NCBI GenBank assembly: GCA_003142185.1
Contig: PLOR01000090.1
Coordinates: 1-64,000, forward strand
Length of the DNA stretch: 64,000 nucleotides
Origin: Bryobacterales bacterium
GTDB taxonomy: Bacteria; Acidobacteriota; Terriglobia; Bryobacterales; Bryobacteraceae
Reading direction: 5' to 3'
A program made the translations under genes and the position numbers. The notes under the pieces are model-generated. The model worked only from the letters and a program-made list of their open reading frames with translations, searched no databases and was not told where the DNA came from. Of the stretch, positions 16,415-26,090 are shown piece after piece (within the stretch, counting starts at the first letter, position 1; the number at the start of each line of letters is the position of its first letter).

Positions 16415-17956
16415 ATGAAGTGGCGAAGCGTGCGATGGCTGATCTGCGGTTGCCTGCTGGCGGCGGCGCGAGCACAGGCGGCTGAGCCCATCGGACTATT
16501 TGCAGAGCACACGGACGTTGGCGCGGTTTTGCATCCGGGGTCTGTGGTGTACGATGCGGCGCGGCGCAGCTACACGGTCAGCGGCAGCGGCGAAAACGTG
16601 TGGGCTACGGCGGACGCGTTCCAATTTGTCTGGAAAAAGATGGAGGGAGATTTCACGCTCACGGCCGACATTTCGGTGCTCGGGCAAGGCGGAGATCCGC
16701 ACAAGAAGGCGATGCTGATGGCGCGGCAGAGCCTGGACGCGGATTCGGCATACGCCGATGTGGCACTGCACGGCGTCGGGTTGACGTCGCTGCAATCGCG
16801 CGATGCCAAGGGCACCGATACGCACGAAATCCAATCGAACATTTCCGCGCCCAAGCGGCTGCGGTTACAAAAACACCACGGTGAGTTCACGATGTGGCTG
16901 GCAGGCGAGGATGACCAGTTCCGTATGGCGGGCGGTTCGATGCTGGTGCCGCTGACGGGGCCGTTCTATGTCGGCCTCGGCGTCTGCGCTCATAACAAGG
17001 ACGCGGTGGAGACGGCGGAGTTCAGGAACGTGGCACTGGAACCCATTACGGCTGAATCTTCCGCGCAGTTATATAGCACTCTCGAAACCGTCACCGTTGC
17101 GTCCACTGACCGGCGCGTAGCGTACGCTGCGCCTATAGGCTACGCCAAGTTCGAGCTTACGGCTCCGATCTGGACCCCGGATGGCGCATCGCTGGTATTC
17201 GACGACGAAGGCCAGTTGAAAAGGGTGCTGGCGGCTGGAGGCGAGCCGAAGGTCATCGACACGGGGCTTGACGCCATGCTTTCGTATCTTTTTCACGGCA
17301 TCTCACCTGACGGCACGATGTTGGCTGTGAGTGGGGCATCCCTGGACCGCCGGAAGGTTCTTTACGTTGTGCCCATCGGCGGCGGCACACCCCGGCCTGT
17401 CGCGGCACCGTCGCCGACTACTTGGCAGGGCTGGGCGCCGGACGGAAAATCCATCCTGTTCACCGGCGAGCGCCGTGGCAAGCCCGGAATTTACACGATT
17501 CCCGTCGCCGGAGGTGAGGAAACGCGCGTGGCGGAATTACCCCCTCGGTGCGGGGACGCGGAGTACTCGTCAGACGGAGAATACATTTACTACGGCTGCC
17601 GTTCTGATCGCTCGGACGCGCGGGAAGTCTGGCGCATGCGGGCCGACGGATCGCAGCGGGAACGGGTGGCCAAGGGCGGCGTCGGCGACTGGTTTCCGCA
17701 CGTGTCCCCGGATGGGCGACTGATGGCATTTCTAACCTCTCCGCCACATTCGGACTTCCCTATCAATTTGACGCTCGTTACGCTGCGCGTCATGTCGCTT
17801 ACCGATGGAAAGATCCGCGTGCTGGCCAAGCTGGTCGGCGGGTGGGGAACAATGCCACTTCCCTCGTGGTCTCCCGACAGCCGACGCCTCGCGTTCGTCA
17901 GTTACCAGAAAGTCAGCGCCGGCGCGCAGCCTCCTGCTCCCGCCGTCGTAAAATAA
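16415..17956 (+). CDS. secreted TolB-like beta-propeller protein
   Basis: A 513-residue protein with a signal peptide (RWLICGCLLAAARAQAAE). Residues about 25-210 form a laminin/DUF1349-like sandwich (WATADAFQFVWKKMEGDFTLTADI, then GPFYVGLGVCAHNKD). Residues about 240-510 form a TolB/WD40-like propeller with repeated blades (PIWTPDGASLVFDDEGQL, HGISPDGTMLAVSG, GWAPDGKSILFTGERRGKPG, PHVSPDGRLMAFLT, SWSPDSRRLAFVSY). Such proteins are periplasmic scaffolds or sugar-binding proteins; no catalytic motif was seen. The start at 16415 was chosen for GAGGTG at 16402-16407 and because the signal peptide starts there; ATG 16400 is an alternative. The aminotransferase gene follows within a few bases. Confidence 0.8.
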   Translation: MKWRSVRWLICGCLLAAARAQAAEPIGLFAEHTDVGAVLHPGSVVYDAARRSYTVSGSGENVWATADAFQFVWKKMEGDFTLTADISVLGQGGDPHKKAMLMARQSLDADSAYADVALHGVGLTSLQSRDAKGTDTHEIQSNISAPKRLRLQKHHGEFTMWLAGEDDQFRMAGGSMLVPLTGPFYVGLGVCAHNKDAVETAEFRNVALEPITAESSAQLYSTLETVTVASTDRRVAYAAPIGYAKFELTAPIWTPDGASLVFDDEGQLKRVLAAGGEPKVIDTGLDAMLSYLFHGISPDGTMLAVSGASLDRRKVLYVVPIGGGTPRPVAAPSPTTWQGWAPDGKSILFTGERRGKPGIYTIPVAGGEETRVAELPPRCGDAEYSSDGEYIYYGCRSDRSDAREVWRMRADGSQRERVAKGGVGDWFPHVSPDGRLMAFLTSPPHSDFPINLTLVTLRVMSLTDGKIRVLAKLVGGWGTMPLPSWSPDSRRLAFVSYQKVSAGAQPPAPAVVK

Positions 17957-17961
17957 TTGCA

Positions 17962-19164
17962 GTGCCAGATACAATCACAGTGCCGGAAACTTCACAAGAC
18001 TTCTATCGAATTCAGAAGCTGCCGCCGTACTTATTCGCGGTGATTAACGAGATGCGCGCCAAGGCGCGCGCGGCCCAGATCGACGTCATCGACCTGGGCA
18101 TGGGCAACCCGGACGGGGCTACGCCGCGCGTGGTGGTGAGCAAGCTGGTGGAGGCCGCACGCAACGCGCGCAACCATCGCTACTCGCAATCGCGCGGCAT
18201 CCCCAAGCTGCGCGAGGAAATCACCAAGCGCTATCTCACTAATTACGGCGTGGAGCTGGACCCGGAGCGCGACGCCATCGTCACCATCGGCGCCAAGGAT
18301 GCGCTGGCCCACCTGCTGTTCGCCACCGTGGGTCCGGGCGATGTGGTGGTTTCGCCGAACCCTGCGTACCCGATCCATCAATACGGCGTGATTATGGCGG
18401 AAGGGTGCGCGGAGAAGCTGCCGATGCCGGACGCGCCGACGTTCCTGAACGCGCTCGAAGGCTTCTATCGCACGGCGGCGCGGAAGCCCAAGATGCTGCT
18501 GATTAGCTTCCCGCACAATCCGACCACGGTGTGCGTGGGCCTGGATTTCATGCGCGAAGTGGTGCGGCTGGCGGCTGCGCACGGCACCATGATCATCCAC
18601 GATTTCGCGTATGCCGACCTTGGTTTCGACGGTTACCGTCCGCCCAGCATTTTGCAGGTGGATGGCGCCAAGGAGATCGCGGTCGAGATCTTTTCCATGT
18701 CGAAGAGCTACAACATGGCGGGCTGGCGGGTGGGTTACTGCCTGGGCAACCCGAAGATGATCGCGGCGCTGGCGCGGATTAAGAGCTACCTGGATTACGG
18801 CGTGTTTCAGCCGATTCAGATCGCGTCGATTGTCGCGCTGCGCGAGTGCGAGGCGGATACGCGCAAGATTTGCGCCGTGTATCAGAAGCGGCGCGACGTG
18901 CTGGTGGCGGGGCTCAAACGCGCTGGATGGCCGGTGGAGAAGCCACGCGGCTCGATGTTCCTGTGGGCGCCGCTGCCGGAGCGCTACCGCGAGCTGGGGT
19001 CGTTCGAGTTCTCCAAGCTGCTGATGGAAAAGGCGCTTGTGGCGGTTTCGCCGGGCATCGGATTCGGGCCGCTGGGCGAAGGCCACGTGCGGTTCGCGCT
19101 GGTCGAAAACGAGCAGCGCATCCGGCAGGCCACGAGGGCCATCGGACAATTTCTCAAAGCGTAG
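17962..19164 (+). CDS. alaC: AlaC-type class I/II aminotransferase
   Basis: A 400-residue PLP enzyme very like the glutamate-pyruvate aminotransferase AlaC/YfdZ. It has IQKLPPYLFAVINEM, IDLGMGNPDGATP, HRYSQSRGIPKLREEI, IVTIGAKDALAHL, SPNPAYPIHQYG, FPHNPTTVCV and the PLP-lysine block SMSKSYNMAGWRVGYC, ending SPGIGFG. It moves an amino group between alanine and 2-oxoglutarate/pyruvate in the cytoplasm. Start: GTG 17962 was chosen because the preceding gene ends at 17956 and family similarity begins soon after; GTG 17980 is possible and no good ribosome site is visible. The conserved lysine and arginine regions are intact. An LL-diaminopimelate aminotransferase role is less likely but belongs to the same subfamily. 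Confidence 0.88.
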   Translation: MPDTITVPETSQDFYRIQKLPPYLFAVINEMRAKARAAQIDVIDLGMGNPDGATPRVVVSKLVEAARNARNHRYSQSRGIPKLREEITKRYLTNYGVELDPERDAIVTIGAKDALAHLLFATVGPGDVVVSPNPAYPIHQYGVIMAEGCAEKLPMPDAPTFLNALEGFYRTAARKPKMLLISFPHNPTTVCVGLDFMREVVRLAAAHGTMIIHDFAYADLGFDGYRPPSILQVDGAKEIAVEIFSMSKSYNMAGWRVGYCLGNPKMIAALARIKSYLDYGVFQPIQIASIVALRECEADTRKICAVYQKRRDVLVAGLKRAGWPVEKPRGSMFLWAPLPERYRELGSFEFSKLLMEKALVAVSPGIGFGPLGEGHVRFALVENEQRIRQATRAIGQFLKA

Positions 19165-19200
19165 AGCGGGGTACTACAGCGAGGGAAAAACCAATTTGGG

Positions 19201-19272
19201 CCACGGATGAACACAGATGAACACGGATAAGAATAAGAAAACCTATCTGTGTCCATCTGTGTTCATCCGTGG
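19201..19272. repeat. inverted repeat with tandem ATCCGTG/ATCTGTG units
   Basis: A left arm (CCACGGATGAACACAGATGA..., 19201-19228) pairs with a right arm (19245-19272) through about 28 bases with few mismatches, around a short A-rich loop. Within each arm the ten-base unit GATGAACACA/GATGAACACG is itself repeated. It occupies the gap between the aminotransferase and manA genes and could form a transcript-end hairpin. Confidence 0.75.
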
Positions 19273-19326
19273 CTATTATTCTCTTTCTGGATTTTCAGGA
19301 AGCGGCCTCACGGGAGACCACACACA

Positions 19327-20127
19327 ATGACACAAGCCATTCGACTCACGCCGTCGCTGCGCGAGAAGATTTGGGGCAAGACGCGGCTGGAACCGTGGTT
19401 TCGTGATTCGGCCAGTCCTATCGGCGAGGCCTGGTTTTTGGCTGAGCGCGAACTGCCGCTGCTGGTGAAGCTGATCTTCACCTCCGACCGGTTGTCGGTG
19501 CAGGTGCATCCCGATGACGGCGAAGATGGGCCGCGCGGCAAGACGGAGATGTGGCACATCCTGGAAGCGGAGCCGGGCGCGACGATAGCCGTTGGTTTTC
19601 GCGAACCGATCACGCGCACGCGGCTGCTCGAAGCCACGCGTAGCGGGGAAGTGGAGCACCTGTTGAACTGGATCGAGGTGAAGCCGGGCGAGACTTACTT
19701 CACGCCGGCGCACACGGTGCACGCCATCGGCGCGGGTATCGTGCTCTGCGAGATCCAACAGAATTCCGACGTGACGTATCGCCTGTGGGACTACGGCCGG
19801 CCGCGGCCTATCCACGTGGATAAGGCGGTGCCGATCGCCGATCTGGGCCTGCATCCGGGAGCCGCGCGTCCGGTGCGGGCTGGTGAGCACCGCGAGAAGC
19901 TGGTGCACGCGCGCCAATTCGTCACCGAACTGGTGCGGCTGGGAGCCGGCGAGGCGGAGATGCCGGAGGCTCGTGGCTGTCAACTGTGGATTGCCATAGA
20001 GGGAAGTGGAACCATCGGCAGCGAGGCCTATCGCCGCGGTGACGTCTGGCTGCTGCCCGAAACGGGCGGGCAGCCGGACGTGAAGGCGAGCGAGCCGAGC
20101 CGGTTTCTCAGAACCTGGGCGCCCTGA
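19327..20127 (+). CDS. manA: class I mannose-6-phosphate isomerase
   Basis: A 266-residue short-form phosphomannose isomerase of the cupin type. Zinc-site motifs are SVQVHPDD, GKTEMWHIL and PAHTVHAIGAG; the catalytic-region NSDVTYRLWDYGR is also intact. It interconverts fructose-6-phosphate and mannose-6-phosphate, feeding GDP-mannose and other activated sugars, which would suit the polysaccharide genes 10-20 kb away. The start at 19327 has GGGAG at 19312-19316; an upstream in-frame start would run into the inverted repeat. It heads a plus-strand run of housekeeping genes. Confidence 0.88.
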   Translation: MTQAIRLTPSLREKIWGKTRLEPWFRDSASPIGEAWFLAERELPLLVKLIFTSDRLSVQVHPDDGEDGPRGKTEMWHILEAEPGATIAVGFREPITRTRLLEATRSGEVEHLLNWIEVKPGETYFTPAHTVHAIGAGIVLCEIQQNSDVTYRLWDYGRPRPIHVDKAVPIADLGLHPGAARPVRAGEHREKLVHARQFVTELVRLGAGEAEMPEARGCQLWIAIEGSGTIGSEAYRRGDVWLLPETGGQPDVKASEPSRFLRTWAP

Positions 20128-20207
20128 TTCTCTAAGGGGCTGAGCCGGTGACGAGATTACCGGCGCCACCGGGGCGGCGAGCGGCTTTCTGGGCTATCGT
20201 AGTGATT

Positions 20208-21233
20208 GTGAAAGCACTGGTGAAAAGCCGTCCCGAGCCGGGGCTGTGGCTGGATGAGATCGAGACGCCGACAATCGGCATCAACGATGTGTTGATCCGG
20301 GTGCTGCGGACCGGCATCTGCGGCACCGACGTCCACATCTACAAGTGGGACGAGTGGGCGCAAGCCACGATTCAGGTGCCGATGGCGATCGGCCACGAAT
20401 TCGTGGGACGGATCGTGGAGGTGGGATCGAACGTCGCCGATTTCTTTCCCGGCGACACCGTCAGCGGCGAAGGGCACGTGGTCTGCGGACGCTGCCGCAA
20501 CTGCCTGGCCGGACGGCGGCACCTGTGCGCCAAAGCGCGCGGCGTAGGAGTGAATCGGGCGGGCGCGTTCGCCGAATACATCGCGTTGCCGATGGCCAAC
20601 ATCTGGCGCCATCATGAGAGCGTTCCGCTGGATGTGGCGGCCATTTTCGATCCCTTCGGCAACGCCGTCCACACCGCGCTCTCGTTTCCGGTGCTGGGTG
20701 AGGACGTGCTCATCACCGGCGCCGGTCCCATAGGCATTATGGCCGCCGCCGTGGCGCGGCATGCCGGGGCGCGTTACACGGTCATCACCGATATCAATCC
20801 ATATCGGCTGGAACTGGCGCGCAAGCTGGGCGTGACGCTGGCGGTGGATGCGAACCGGACCAAGCTGAGCGAGGTGCAGAAACAGCTCGGGATGAGCGAG
20901 GGTTTCGACGTGGGGCTGGAGATGTCGGGCACCGCGGCGGCGTTCCGCGACATGCTCGAGAACATGAGCCATGGCGCCAAGATCGCCATGCTGGGCATCC
21001 CGATCGCCGAAGTGGCCATCGACTGGCGCACCGTGATCTTCCGCATGCTCACCGTCAAGGGCATCTATGGCCGCGAAATGTACGAGACATGGTACAAGAT
21101 GACGGTGATGCTCGAATCGGGGTTGGACATCACGCCCGTGATCACGCATCGTTACCACTACACCGAGTTTGAGCGCGGCTTCGAAGCGATGGTATCCGGC
21201 AACTCGGGCAAAGTGATTCTGAGCTGGGAATGA
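20208..21233 (+). CDS. tdh: L-threonine 3-dehydrogenase
   Basis: A 341-residue zinc-dependent medium-chain dehydrogenase closely resembling E. coli Tdh along its length. It shows [19 protein letters not shown] (catalytic zinc Cys), [33 protein letters not shown] (structural zinc with four Cys), [28 protein letters not shown] for NAD, and the ending SGKVILSWE. It oxidises threonine to 2-amino-3-ketobutyrate, which 2-amino-3-ketobutyrate CoA ligase (not seen here) would cleave to glycine and acetyl-CoA. GTG 20208 is taken as the start because KALVKSR aligns with the family N-terminus; GTG 20202 is also possible. Confidence 0.93.
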   Translation: MKALVKSRPEPGLWLDEIETPTIGINDVLIRVLRTGICGTDVHIYKWDEWAQATIQVPMAIGHEFVGRIVEVGSNVADFFPGDTVSGEGHVVCGRCRNCLAGRRHLCAKARGVGVNRAGAFAEYIALPMANIWRHHESVPLDVAAIFDPFGNAVHTALSFPVLGEDVLITGAGPIGIMAAAVARHAGARYTVITDINPYRLELARKLGVTLAVDANRTKLSEVQKQLGMSEGFDVGLEMSGTAAAFRDMLENMSHGAKIAMLGIPIAEVAIDWRTVIFRMLTVKGIYGREMYETWYKMTVMLESGLDITPVITHRYHYTEFERGFEAMVSGNSGKVILSWE

Positions 21234-21234
21234 G

Positions 21235-21516
21235 ATGGCTGCGCGAATAACCGCCCGCCGTTGGCTGGTGCGCGGCCGAGTGCAGGGAGTGGGTTACCGC
21301 TGGTTCGCGCAGAAGGCCGCCGCCGGGCTGGGTCTCAGCGGTTATGCGCGCAACCTGGACGACGGGCGGGTGGAGGTGTACGCAGCCGGCGCGGAGGCGA
21401 AGCTCGCCGAGCTGGCCGGCATGTTGTACCGCGGGCCTCGCTGGGCCGACGTGCGCGGGGTTGAAGAACAGGAATGCGCCGTGCAAGAATTGGGTTCGTT
21501 CCGCATTGAGGCTTGA
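21235..21516 (+). CDS. acyP: acylphosphatase
   Basis: A 93-residue protein with the acylphosphatase signature [17 protein letters not shown], containing the phosphate-binding Arg, and [20 protein letters not shown] with the catalytic Asn. It hydrolyses acyl phosphates such as carbamoyl or 1,3-bisphosphoglycerate phosphates. The ATG begins one base after the tdh stop, and its own stop overlaps the apt start by one base (TGATG), so it belongs to the same transcript. Confidence 0.92.
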   Translation: MAARITARRWLVRGRVQGVGYRWFAQKAAAGLGLSGYARNLDDGRVEVYAAGAEAKLAELAGMLYRGPRWADVRGVEEQECAVQELGSFRIEA

Positions 21517-22037
21517 TGGCAGATCTGAAGAAGCTGATCCGCGAGGTGCCGGATTTTCCCAAACCCGGCATCCTGTTTTATGACATCACAACCCTTTTGA
21601 AAGATCCGGCGGGTTTGCGCGCGGTGATCGACGGGTTGAAAGACCATTACCGCGATGCCCAAGTGGACGTGGTATTGGGCATTGAAGCGCGCGGCTTCAT
21701 TTTCGCTCCTGCGCTGGCCTATGCACTGGGCGCGGGTTTCGTGCCGGTGCGCAAGCCCAAGAAGCTGCCGGCCGAGACGGTGAGCGTGACCTACGACCTG
21801 GAGTACGGCACGGACACGTTGGAGATGCACAAGGACGCGGTCTCGAACGGCGCGCGCGTGCTGATCGTGGACGACCTGCTGGCAACCGGAGGCACCGCGG
21901 CCGCAGCGGCGCGCATGGTGGAATCGGCCGGCGGCCAGGTGGCCGGTTTGGGATTCGTGGTCGAGCTTACCTTCCTCCACGGGCGCGCCAGGCTGGCCGG
22001 CCGCGAGGTCTTCTCGCTGCTCCAGTACGACAAATGA
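21516..22037 (+). CDS. apt: adenine phosphoribosyltransferase
   Basis: A 173-residue type I phosphoribosyltransferase: [43 protein letters not shown] and the PRPP-binding loop [14 protein letters not shown]. It salvages adenine to AMP using PRPP, and the PRPP synthetase gene prs lies two genes downstream, so maker and user are co-transcribed. The start ATG at 21516 overlaps the acyP stop; the ispE start overlaps its stop as ATGA. Confidence 0.95.
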   Translation: MADLKKLIREVPDFPKPGILFYDITTLLKDPAGLRAVIDGLKDHYRDAQVDVVLGIEARGFIFAPALAYALGAGFVPVRKPKKLPAETVSVTYDLEYGTDTLEMHKDAVSNGARVLIVDDLLATGGTAAAAARMVESAGGQVAGLGFVVELTFLHGRARLAGREVFSLLQYDK

Positions 22038-22972
22038 GTCTGACCCGCCGGGCGCGTGTGCGCGCACTCGCCAAGATCAACCTGGAGTTGCGCGTGCTGG
22101 CCGAGCGGCCCGACGGCTACCACGAGCTGCGCACCATCTTTCACACGATTTCTCTCGCTGACTCAATCGACATTGCTTTTACCCCCGCGCGGCGGACCAT
22201 CATCGAGCTGGTGGACGATCTCCACCTCGACGACAACCTCGCAGCGCGCGCGGCCCGCGTCGCAATGGATGCCATGCGACTTACCGGGCACGTGGAGATG
22301 CGGCTCAAGAAGCGGATTCCGATGGGCGCGGGACTGGGCGGAGGCTCATCGGATGCGGCCGCGGTGCTGCTGGCGCTGCCGGTGCTTGCGGGGCGCGGCC
22401 TGGCGATGGATCGCTTGCGCCAACTGGGGGAACAGTTGGGCAGCGACGTGCCGTTCTTCCTGCTGGGCGGGGCCGCAGTGGGCATAGGCCGCGGCACGGA
22501 ACTGTTTCCGCTGCCCGATGGCAGGCCGTTGAGCGGCGTTCTGGTGTCACCCGGTATTCATATTTCGACGGCCGGCGCATACGCCCGGCTTAATTCGCGT
22601 TTGACAAGCGAATCTCAACAAAATAAAATGGTTACTTTCCAGTCTCGAGTGTGGGACGGGGGTGTCTCCAGGGCCGCCTGCAACGATTTTGAAACGGTGG
22701 CCGCGGAGCAGCATGGCATCATCGGCGCGATCAAGAAACGGATGTTGCGCGCCGGAGCTTCGATGGCGCTGATGACCGGCAGCGGATCGGCCGTGTATGG
22801 GATTTTCCCTGGTTCCGCCCAGGCATCTGAAGTTTTTAGGGTCTTCCGAAAAGAAAAGGCGTTGCGCTTTTCGCTGGTGAGCCGTGCGCGATACCGCGCG
22901 ATGTGGTGGCGGACACTCGAAGAGCACATTACTGCGAAAGTATGGCCTCCCCGAAACCGAAAAGAGCAATGA
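22034..22972 (+). CDS. ispE: 4-diphosphocytidyl-2-C-methyl-D-erythritol kinase
   Basis: A 312-residue GHMP kinase of the non-mevalonate isoprenoid pathway: [21 protein letters not shown], the ATP-binding [17 protein letters not shown], and late [10 protein letters not shown]. It phosphorylates the 2-hydroxyl of CDP-methylerythritol. Residues about 187-200 ([11 protein letters not shown]) are encoded by unusually AT-rich DNA, coinciding with a promoter-like sequence (see the site at 22601). Overlaps apt by ATGA at its start and prs by ATGA at its end. The C-terminus after residue 280 (RARYRAMWW...RNRKEQ) is basic and somewhat longer than usual. Confidence 0.94.
   Translation: MSLTRRARVRALAKINLELRVLAERPDGYHELRTIFHTISLADSIDIAFTPARRTIIELVDDLHLDDNLAARAARVAMDAMRLTGHVEMRLKKRIPMGAGLGGGSSDAAAVLLALPVLAGRGLAMDRLRQLGEQLGSDVPFFLLGGAAVGIGRGTELFPLPDGRPLSGVLVSPGIHISTAGAYARLNSRLTSESQQNKMVTFQSRVWDGGVSRAACNDFETVAAEQHGIIGAIKKRMLRAGASMALMTGSGSAVYGIFPGSAQASEVFRVFRKEKALRFSLVSRARYRAMWWRTLEEHITAKVWPPRNRKEQ
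22601..22629 (+). promoter_or_regulatory. near-consensus sigma-70 promoter inside ispE
   Basis: TTGACA (22601-22606), a 17-base spacer, and TAAAAT (22624-22629): eleven of twelve consensus positions. It lies in a locally AT-rich patch inside ispE, about 340 bases before prs. In E. coli the prs transcript also begins within ispE and carries a long leader, so an internal promoter here fits established knowledge. It would uncouple prs, rplY, pth and the ribosomal protein genes from the upstream genes. Confidence 0.6.
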
Positions 22973-23916
22973 GTCACGACCGGCTACAACTATTCACGGG
23001 CAACGCCAATCCAGCGCTGTCGCAAGAGATCGCCCAGGGCCTGAACACGACCCTGGGTGCTTGTACGGTGCGGCAGTTCGCCGACGGCGAGATCCACCTG
23101 CAGATCCAGGAAAATGTGCGCGGCGCCGACGTCTTCGTCATCCAGCCGACGTGCAAGCCGGTGGAGCGCAACCTGATGGAACTGTTGCTGATGATGCAGG
23201 CGCTGAAACTGGCTTCGGCGGAGCGCATCACGGCAGTGTTACCCTATTATGGGTACGCGCGGCAGGATCGGAAGGACAAACCGCGGGTGCCGATTTCGGC
23301 CAAGCTGGTGGCGGGGCTGCTCGAATCGGCCGGCGCGGACCGCGTGCTGACGCTCGATTTGCACGCCGCGCAGATTCAAGGCTTTTTCGATATCCCGGTG
23401 GATCACTTGTACGCCTCGCCGGTGTTGATCGAGTATTTCCGGGCGCAGAACCTGCCGGATGTGACGGTGGTTTCGCCGGACGCCGGCGGTGTGGAGCGGG
23501 CGCGGGCGTTCGCCAAGCGGCTGAATTCGTCGCCCCTGGCAATTATCGATAAGCGGCGCGAAGAGGCCAACGTCGCCGAAGTGATGAACGTAGTGGGCGA
23601 CGTGGAAGGGCGCCATTGCCTGCTGGTGGACGATCTGATCGATACCGCCGGCACGCTGGTGAAGGGCGCCGAAGCGTTGATTGAGAAAGGCGCGGCTAGC
23701 GTTTCGGCCTGCGCGACGCACGCGGTGCTGTCCGGTCCGGCGGTGGAACGGATCGAGGCATCCGGGCTGAAGGAAGTAGTTTTTACGAATTCGATTCCGC
23801 TGGCCGATGAGGCCAAGCGGTCGAGCCGGATCAAATCGTTGTCGGTCGGGCATTTGCTGGCGGAAGCCATCCGATCGATTCACGAAGAGACTTCGGTGAG
23901 CGTGCTGTTTATTTGA
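22969..23916 (+). CDS. prs: ribose-phosphate pyrophosphokinase
   Basis: A 315-residue PRPP synthetase of class [64 protein letters not shown], the [20 protein letters not shown] metal loop, and the PRPP loop [18 protein letters not shown]. It makes PRPP from ribose-5-phosphate and ATP for nucleotide, His and Trp synthesis. Start 22969 (ATGA overlap with the ispE stop, AAAAGAG just upstream) gives the usual family N-terminus; ATG 22942 would add nine residues. Confidence 0.95.
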   Translation: MSHDRLQLFTGNANPALSQEIAQGLNTTLGACTVRQFADGEIHLQIQENVRGADVFVIQPTCKPVERNLMELLLMMQALKLASAERITAVLPYYGYARQDRKDKPRVPISAKLVAGLLESAGADRVLTLDLHAAQIQGFFDIPVDHLYASPVLIEYFRAQNLPDVTVVSPDAGGVERARAFAKRLNSSPLAIIDKRREEANVAEVMNVVGDVEGRHCLLVDDLIDTAGTLVKGAEALIEKGAASVSACATHAVLSGPAVERIEASGLKEVVFTNSIPLADEAKRSSRIKSLSVGHLLAEAIRSIHEETSVSVLFI

Positions 23917-23925
23917 AGTTGGGGC

Positions 23926-23953
23926 GACAGACCACGAAAAGCGATGGTCCGTC
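23926..23953. repeat. stem-loop between prs and rplY
   Basis: GACAGACCA (23926-23934) pairs with TGGTCCGTC (23945-23953), with one wobble pair, around a ten-base loop; a second small hairpin CCCC-GTAA-GGGG follows at about 23977-23988. Neither is followed by a T run, so they may be processing or attenuation structures or REP-like elements rather than a classical terminator. Confidence 0.5.
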
Positions 23954-24023
23954 CTACCGGCCGCAACCCACGTCAACCCCGTAAGGGGTGAACCGGACTT
24001 GCGGAGAATCAAGGAGAGTTTGC

Positions 24024-24731
24024 GTGAAAAGAGACATTACCGTAACAGCCGAGGTGCGCGCGTCGCGCGGCAAGAACGAAGCGCGCCGCACACGCCGCGC
24101 CGGGCAGATTCCAGCCGTACTCTACGGAGCATATAAGGACGCGGTCAGCGTATCGGTCAACCCGCGCGAGATCCTCAAGATCGTCCGCAGTTCGACCGGT
24201 TACAACACGATTTTCAACCTGGCGATTGAAGGCGGCGAAACGACGCCAGTAATGTTGGTGGATCAGCAGGTGGAACCGGTGAAGGGCACCCTTCTGCACG
24301 CCGACCTGAAGCGCATCGATCTCACCAAGCGGATACGCATCACGGTTCCGGTGTATACGGTGGGCGAGCCGGCGGGCGTGAAGCTACAGGGCGGGCTGCT
24401 CGAAGTCATCACCCGCGCGATTGAAATCGAGTGTCTGCCGGACGAGATCCCCGAGAGCTTCTCGGTGGACGTGAGCGAGTTGATGATCGGGCAAAGCAAG
24501 CGGGCAAGCGATGTGGCGCTGTCGGCCTCGATGAAGCTGGTGAGCGCGGCGGAGACTGTGATTGCGCACGCGGTGGCGCTGCGCGCCGAAGAAGTCGCAC
24601 CGGCGGCGGAAGCCGCGCCTGTAGCGGAAGCCGGCGCAGAGGCAGCCGAGCCCGAAGTGATCAAGAAGGGCAAGAAAGAAGACGAAGCCGCGCCCGAGGA
24701 GAAGGAAAAGGAAAAGGGCAAGAAGAAGTAG
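24024..24731 (+). CDS. rplY: 50S ribosomal protein L25 (general stress protein CTC form)
   Basis: A 235-residue L25 of the long CTC type. The N-terminal 5S rRNA-binding beta-barrel covers residues about 1-95 (TVTAEVRASRGKNEARRTRRAGQIPAVLYG), the C-terminal beta domain covers residues about 96-185 (IRITVPVYTVGEPAGVKLQGGLLE...IECLPDEIPESFSVDVS), and there is a low-complexity Ala/Glu/Lys tail from residue about 190 to the end. It binds 5S rRNA in the large subunit. GTG 24024 is the start: AAGGAGAG at 24011-24018 precedes it. The gene order prs, rplY, pth is widely conserved. Confidence 0.94.
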   Translation: MKRDITVTAEVRASRGKNEARRTRRAGQIPAVLYGAYKDAVSVSVNPREILKIVRSSTGYNTIFNLAIEGGETTPVMLVDQQVEPVKGTLLHADLKRIDLTKRIRITVPVYTVGEPAGVKLQGGLLEVITRAIEIECLPDEIPESFSVDVSELMIGQSKRASDVALSASMKLVSAAETVIAHAVALRAEEVAPAAEAAPVAEAGAEAAEPEVIKKGKKEDEAAPEEKEKEKGKKK

Positions 24732-24737
24732 GCTTCC

Positions 24738-25328
24738 ATGTTTCTGGTGGCCGGTCTGGGGAATCCGGGCGAGGAGTATGTGCGGACGCCGCATAATCTC
24801 GGGTTTCTCACCATCGACCGGCTGGCCGAACGGCACGGCATCCGCGTCACCCGCAAAGATTCCAGAGCGCTCGTCGGGTTGGGCGAAATCGACGGGCAAG
24901 AGGTGATGCTGGCCAAACCGCAGACGTTTATGAATCTCAGCGGCACTTCGCTCGCGCCGCTGATGGAAAAGCACTCAGTTCCTCCGGATCGCCTGGTGGT
25001 GGTTTACGACGAACTGGATCTGCCGTGGTTGTCGCTGCGCATCAAGCCGAAAGGCACGCCGGCCGGCCACAAAGGCATGATATCGGTGATCGGGAGCCTG
25101 GGAACCAGCGACTTGGCGCGGGTGCGATTGGGAATTCATCCGGGCCGCCCGCTGCGGAGCGGTGCGGAATATGTGCTGGCGCCGGTACGGCGCTCGCAGG
25201 ACAAGGAATTGGACGACTTCGTCGGCTACGCGGCCGATGCGGTCGATTCGATAATCGCCGAAGGCGTCGCTAAGGCCATGACGAAATTCAATCGTCGCGC
25301 CCCAGGCTCAAACATAGAGGAAGCATGA
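24738..25328 (+). CDS. pth: peptidyl-tRNA hydrolase
   Basis: A 196-residue Pth with all the family blocks: [20 protein letters not shown] (with the catalytic His), [19 protein letters not shown] with the catalytic Asp, and [14 protein letters not shown]. It recycles peptidyl-tRNA released from stalled ribosomes. It follows rplY by six bases and overlaps rpsF by ATGA, so it belongs to the translation operon. Confidence 0.96.
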   Translation: MFLVAGLGNPGEEYVRTPHNLGFLTIDRLAERHGIRVTRKDSRALVGLGEIDGQEVMLAKPQTFMNLSGTSLAPLMEKHSVPPDRLVVVYDELDLPWLSLRIKPKGTPAGHKGMISVIGSLGTSDLARVRLGIHPGRPLRSGAEYVLAPVRRSQDKELDDFVGYAADAVDSIIAEGVAKAMTKFNRRAPGSNIEEA

Positions 25329-25771
25329 GGATTTACGAAGAGCTGTTTATTATTAAGCCGGATGTGCCGGAAGAGGAAGTCGACCAGTTCGTCGAACAGT
25401 TGCGAACGCAGTTGACGGCCGCGGGCGCCACGGTGGACAAAGTCGAAAAATGGGGCAAGCGCCGCCTGGCATACAGGGTGGATAAGTACCGCGAGGGCAC
25501 GTACGTGCTGCTCGAATTCACCGCCGAGGCGGATACCGTGAAGGAACTCGAGCGCCGGCTGCGCGTCTCGGACATGGTGATCAAGTTTCTGACAGTGCGC
25601 ATCGACAAGACGCGGAAGCGGCTGGATAAGCGGAAAAAACAGCGCGACAAGCGGGCCGCCAAGCGCGCGGCCAATGCGCCTCCGCAGCCCGCCACCGTTC
25701 CCGGTGCACCCCAGAGCGCGGCTCACGCCGGAGAGGCGCCGGCCATGCCCGGCCAGCCCAAGGAGAATTAG
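25325..25771 (+). CDS. rpsF: 30S ribosomal protein S6
   Basis: A 148-residue S6: [45 protein letters not shown] and [14 protein letters not shown] are diagnostic. The core of about 100 residues is followed by a Lys/Arg-rich then Pro/Ala-rich tail, longer than in E. coli. S6 pairs with S18 in the 30S platform, and rpsR follows directly. The ATG overlaps the pth stop. Confidence 0.96.
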   Translation: MRIYEELFIIKPDVPEEEVDQFVEQLRTQLTAAGATVDKVEKWGKRRLAYRVDKYREGTYVLLEFTAEADTVKELERRLRVSDMVIKFLTVRIDKTRKRLDKRKKQRDKRAAKRAANAPPQPATVPGAPQSAAHAGEAPAMPGQPKEN

Positions 25772-25773
25772 CC

Positions 25774-26073
25774 ATGGCGGAATTCAAAGGAAGACCCGGC
25801 AGCGCCGGACAGCGGCCCACGGGCGGCGACAAGGCCGTCGTTTCGGGGAAGAAACAGTACTTTCGGCGCAAAAAGATCTGCCGCTTCTGCGTCGAGAAGA
25901 TGGACGACATCAATTACAAGGACGTCAAGACGCTGCATGCTTTTGTGGCGGAGCGCGGCAAGATCGTCCCGCGCCGCATCTCGGGCGTGTGCGCGCCGCA
26001 CCAGCGGCGGCTTACCGACGCCATCAAAAAGGCGCGCAACATAGCCCTGCTGCCCTTCGCGGCGGCGAACTAG
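25774..26073 (+). CDS. rpsR: 30S ribosomal protein S18
   Basis: A 99-residue S18: [22 protein letters not shown] then [29 protein letters not shown]. The C-x2-C and C-x2-H pattern marks the zinc-binding form. About 28 residues of flexible basic N-terminus precede the core. AAGGAG at 25759-25764 lies inside the rpsF end. No ssb gene separates rpsF from rpsR, unlike many bacteria. Confidence 0.96.
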   Translation: MAEFKGRPGSAGQRPTGGDKAVVSGKKQYFRRKKICRFCVEKMDDINYKDVKTLHAFVAERGKIVPRRISGVCAPHQRRLTDAIKKARNIALLPFAAAN

Positions 26074-26090
26074 GTCAGGAGGAAACTCGC

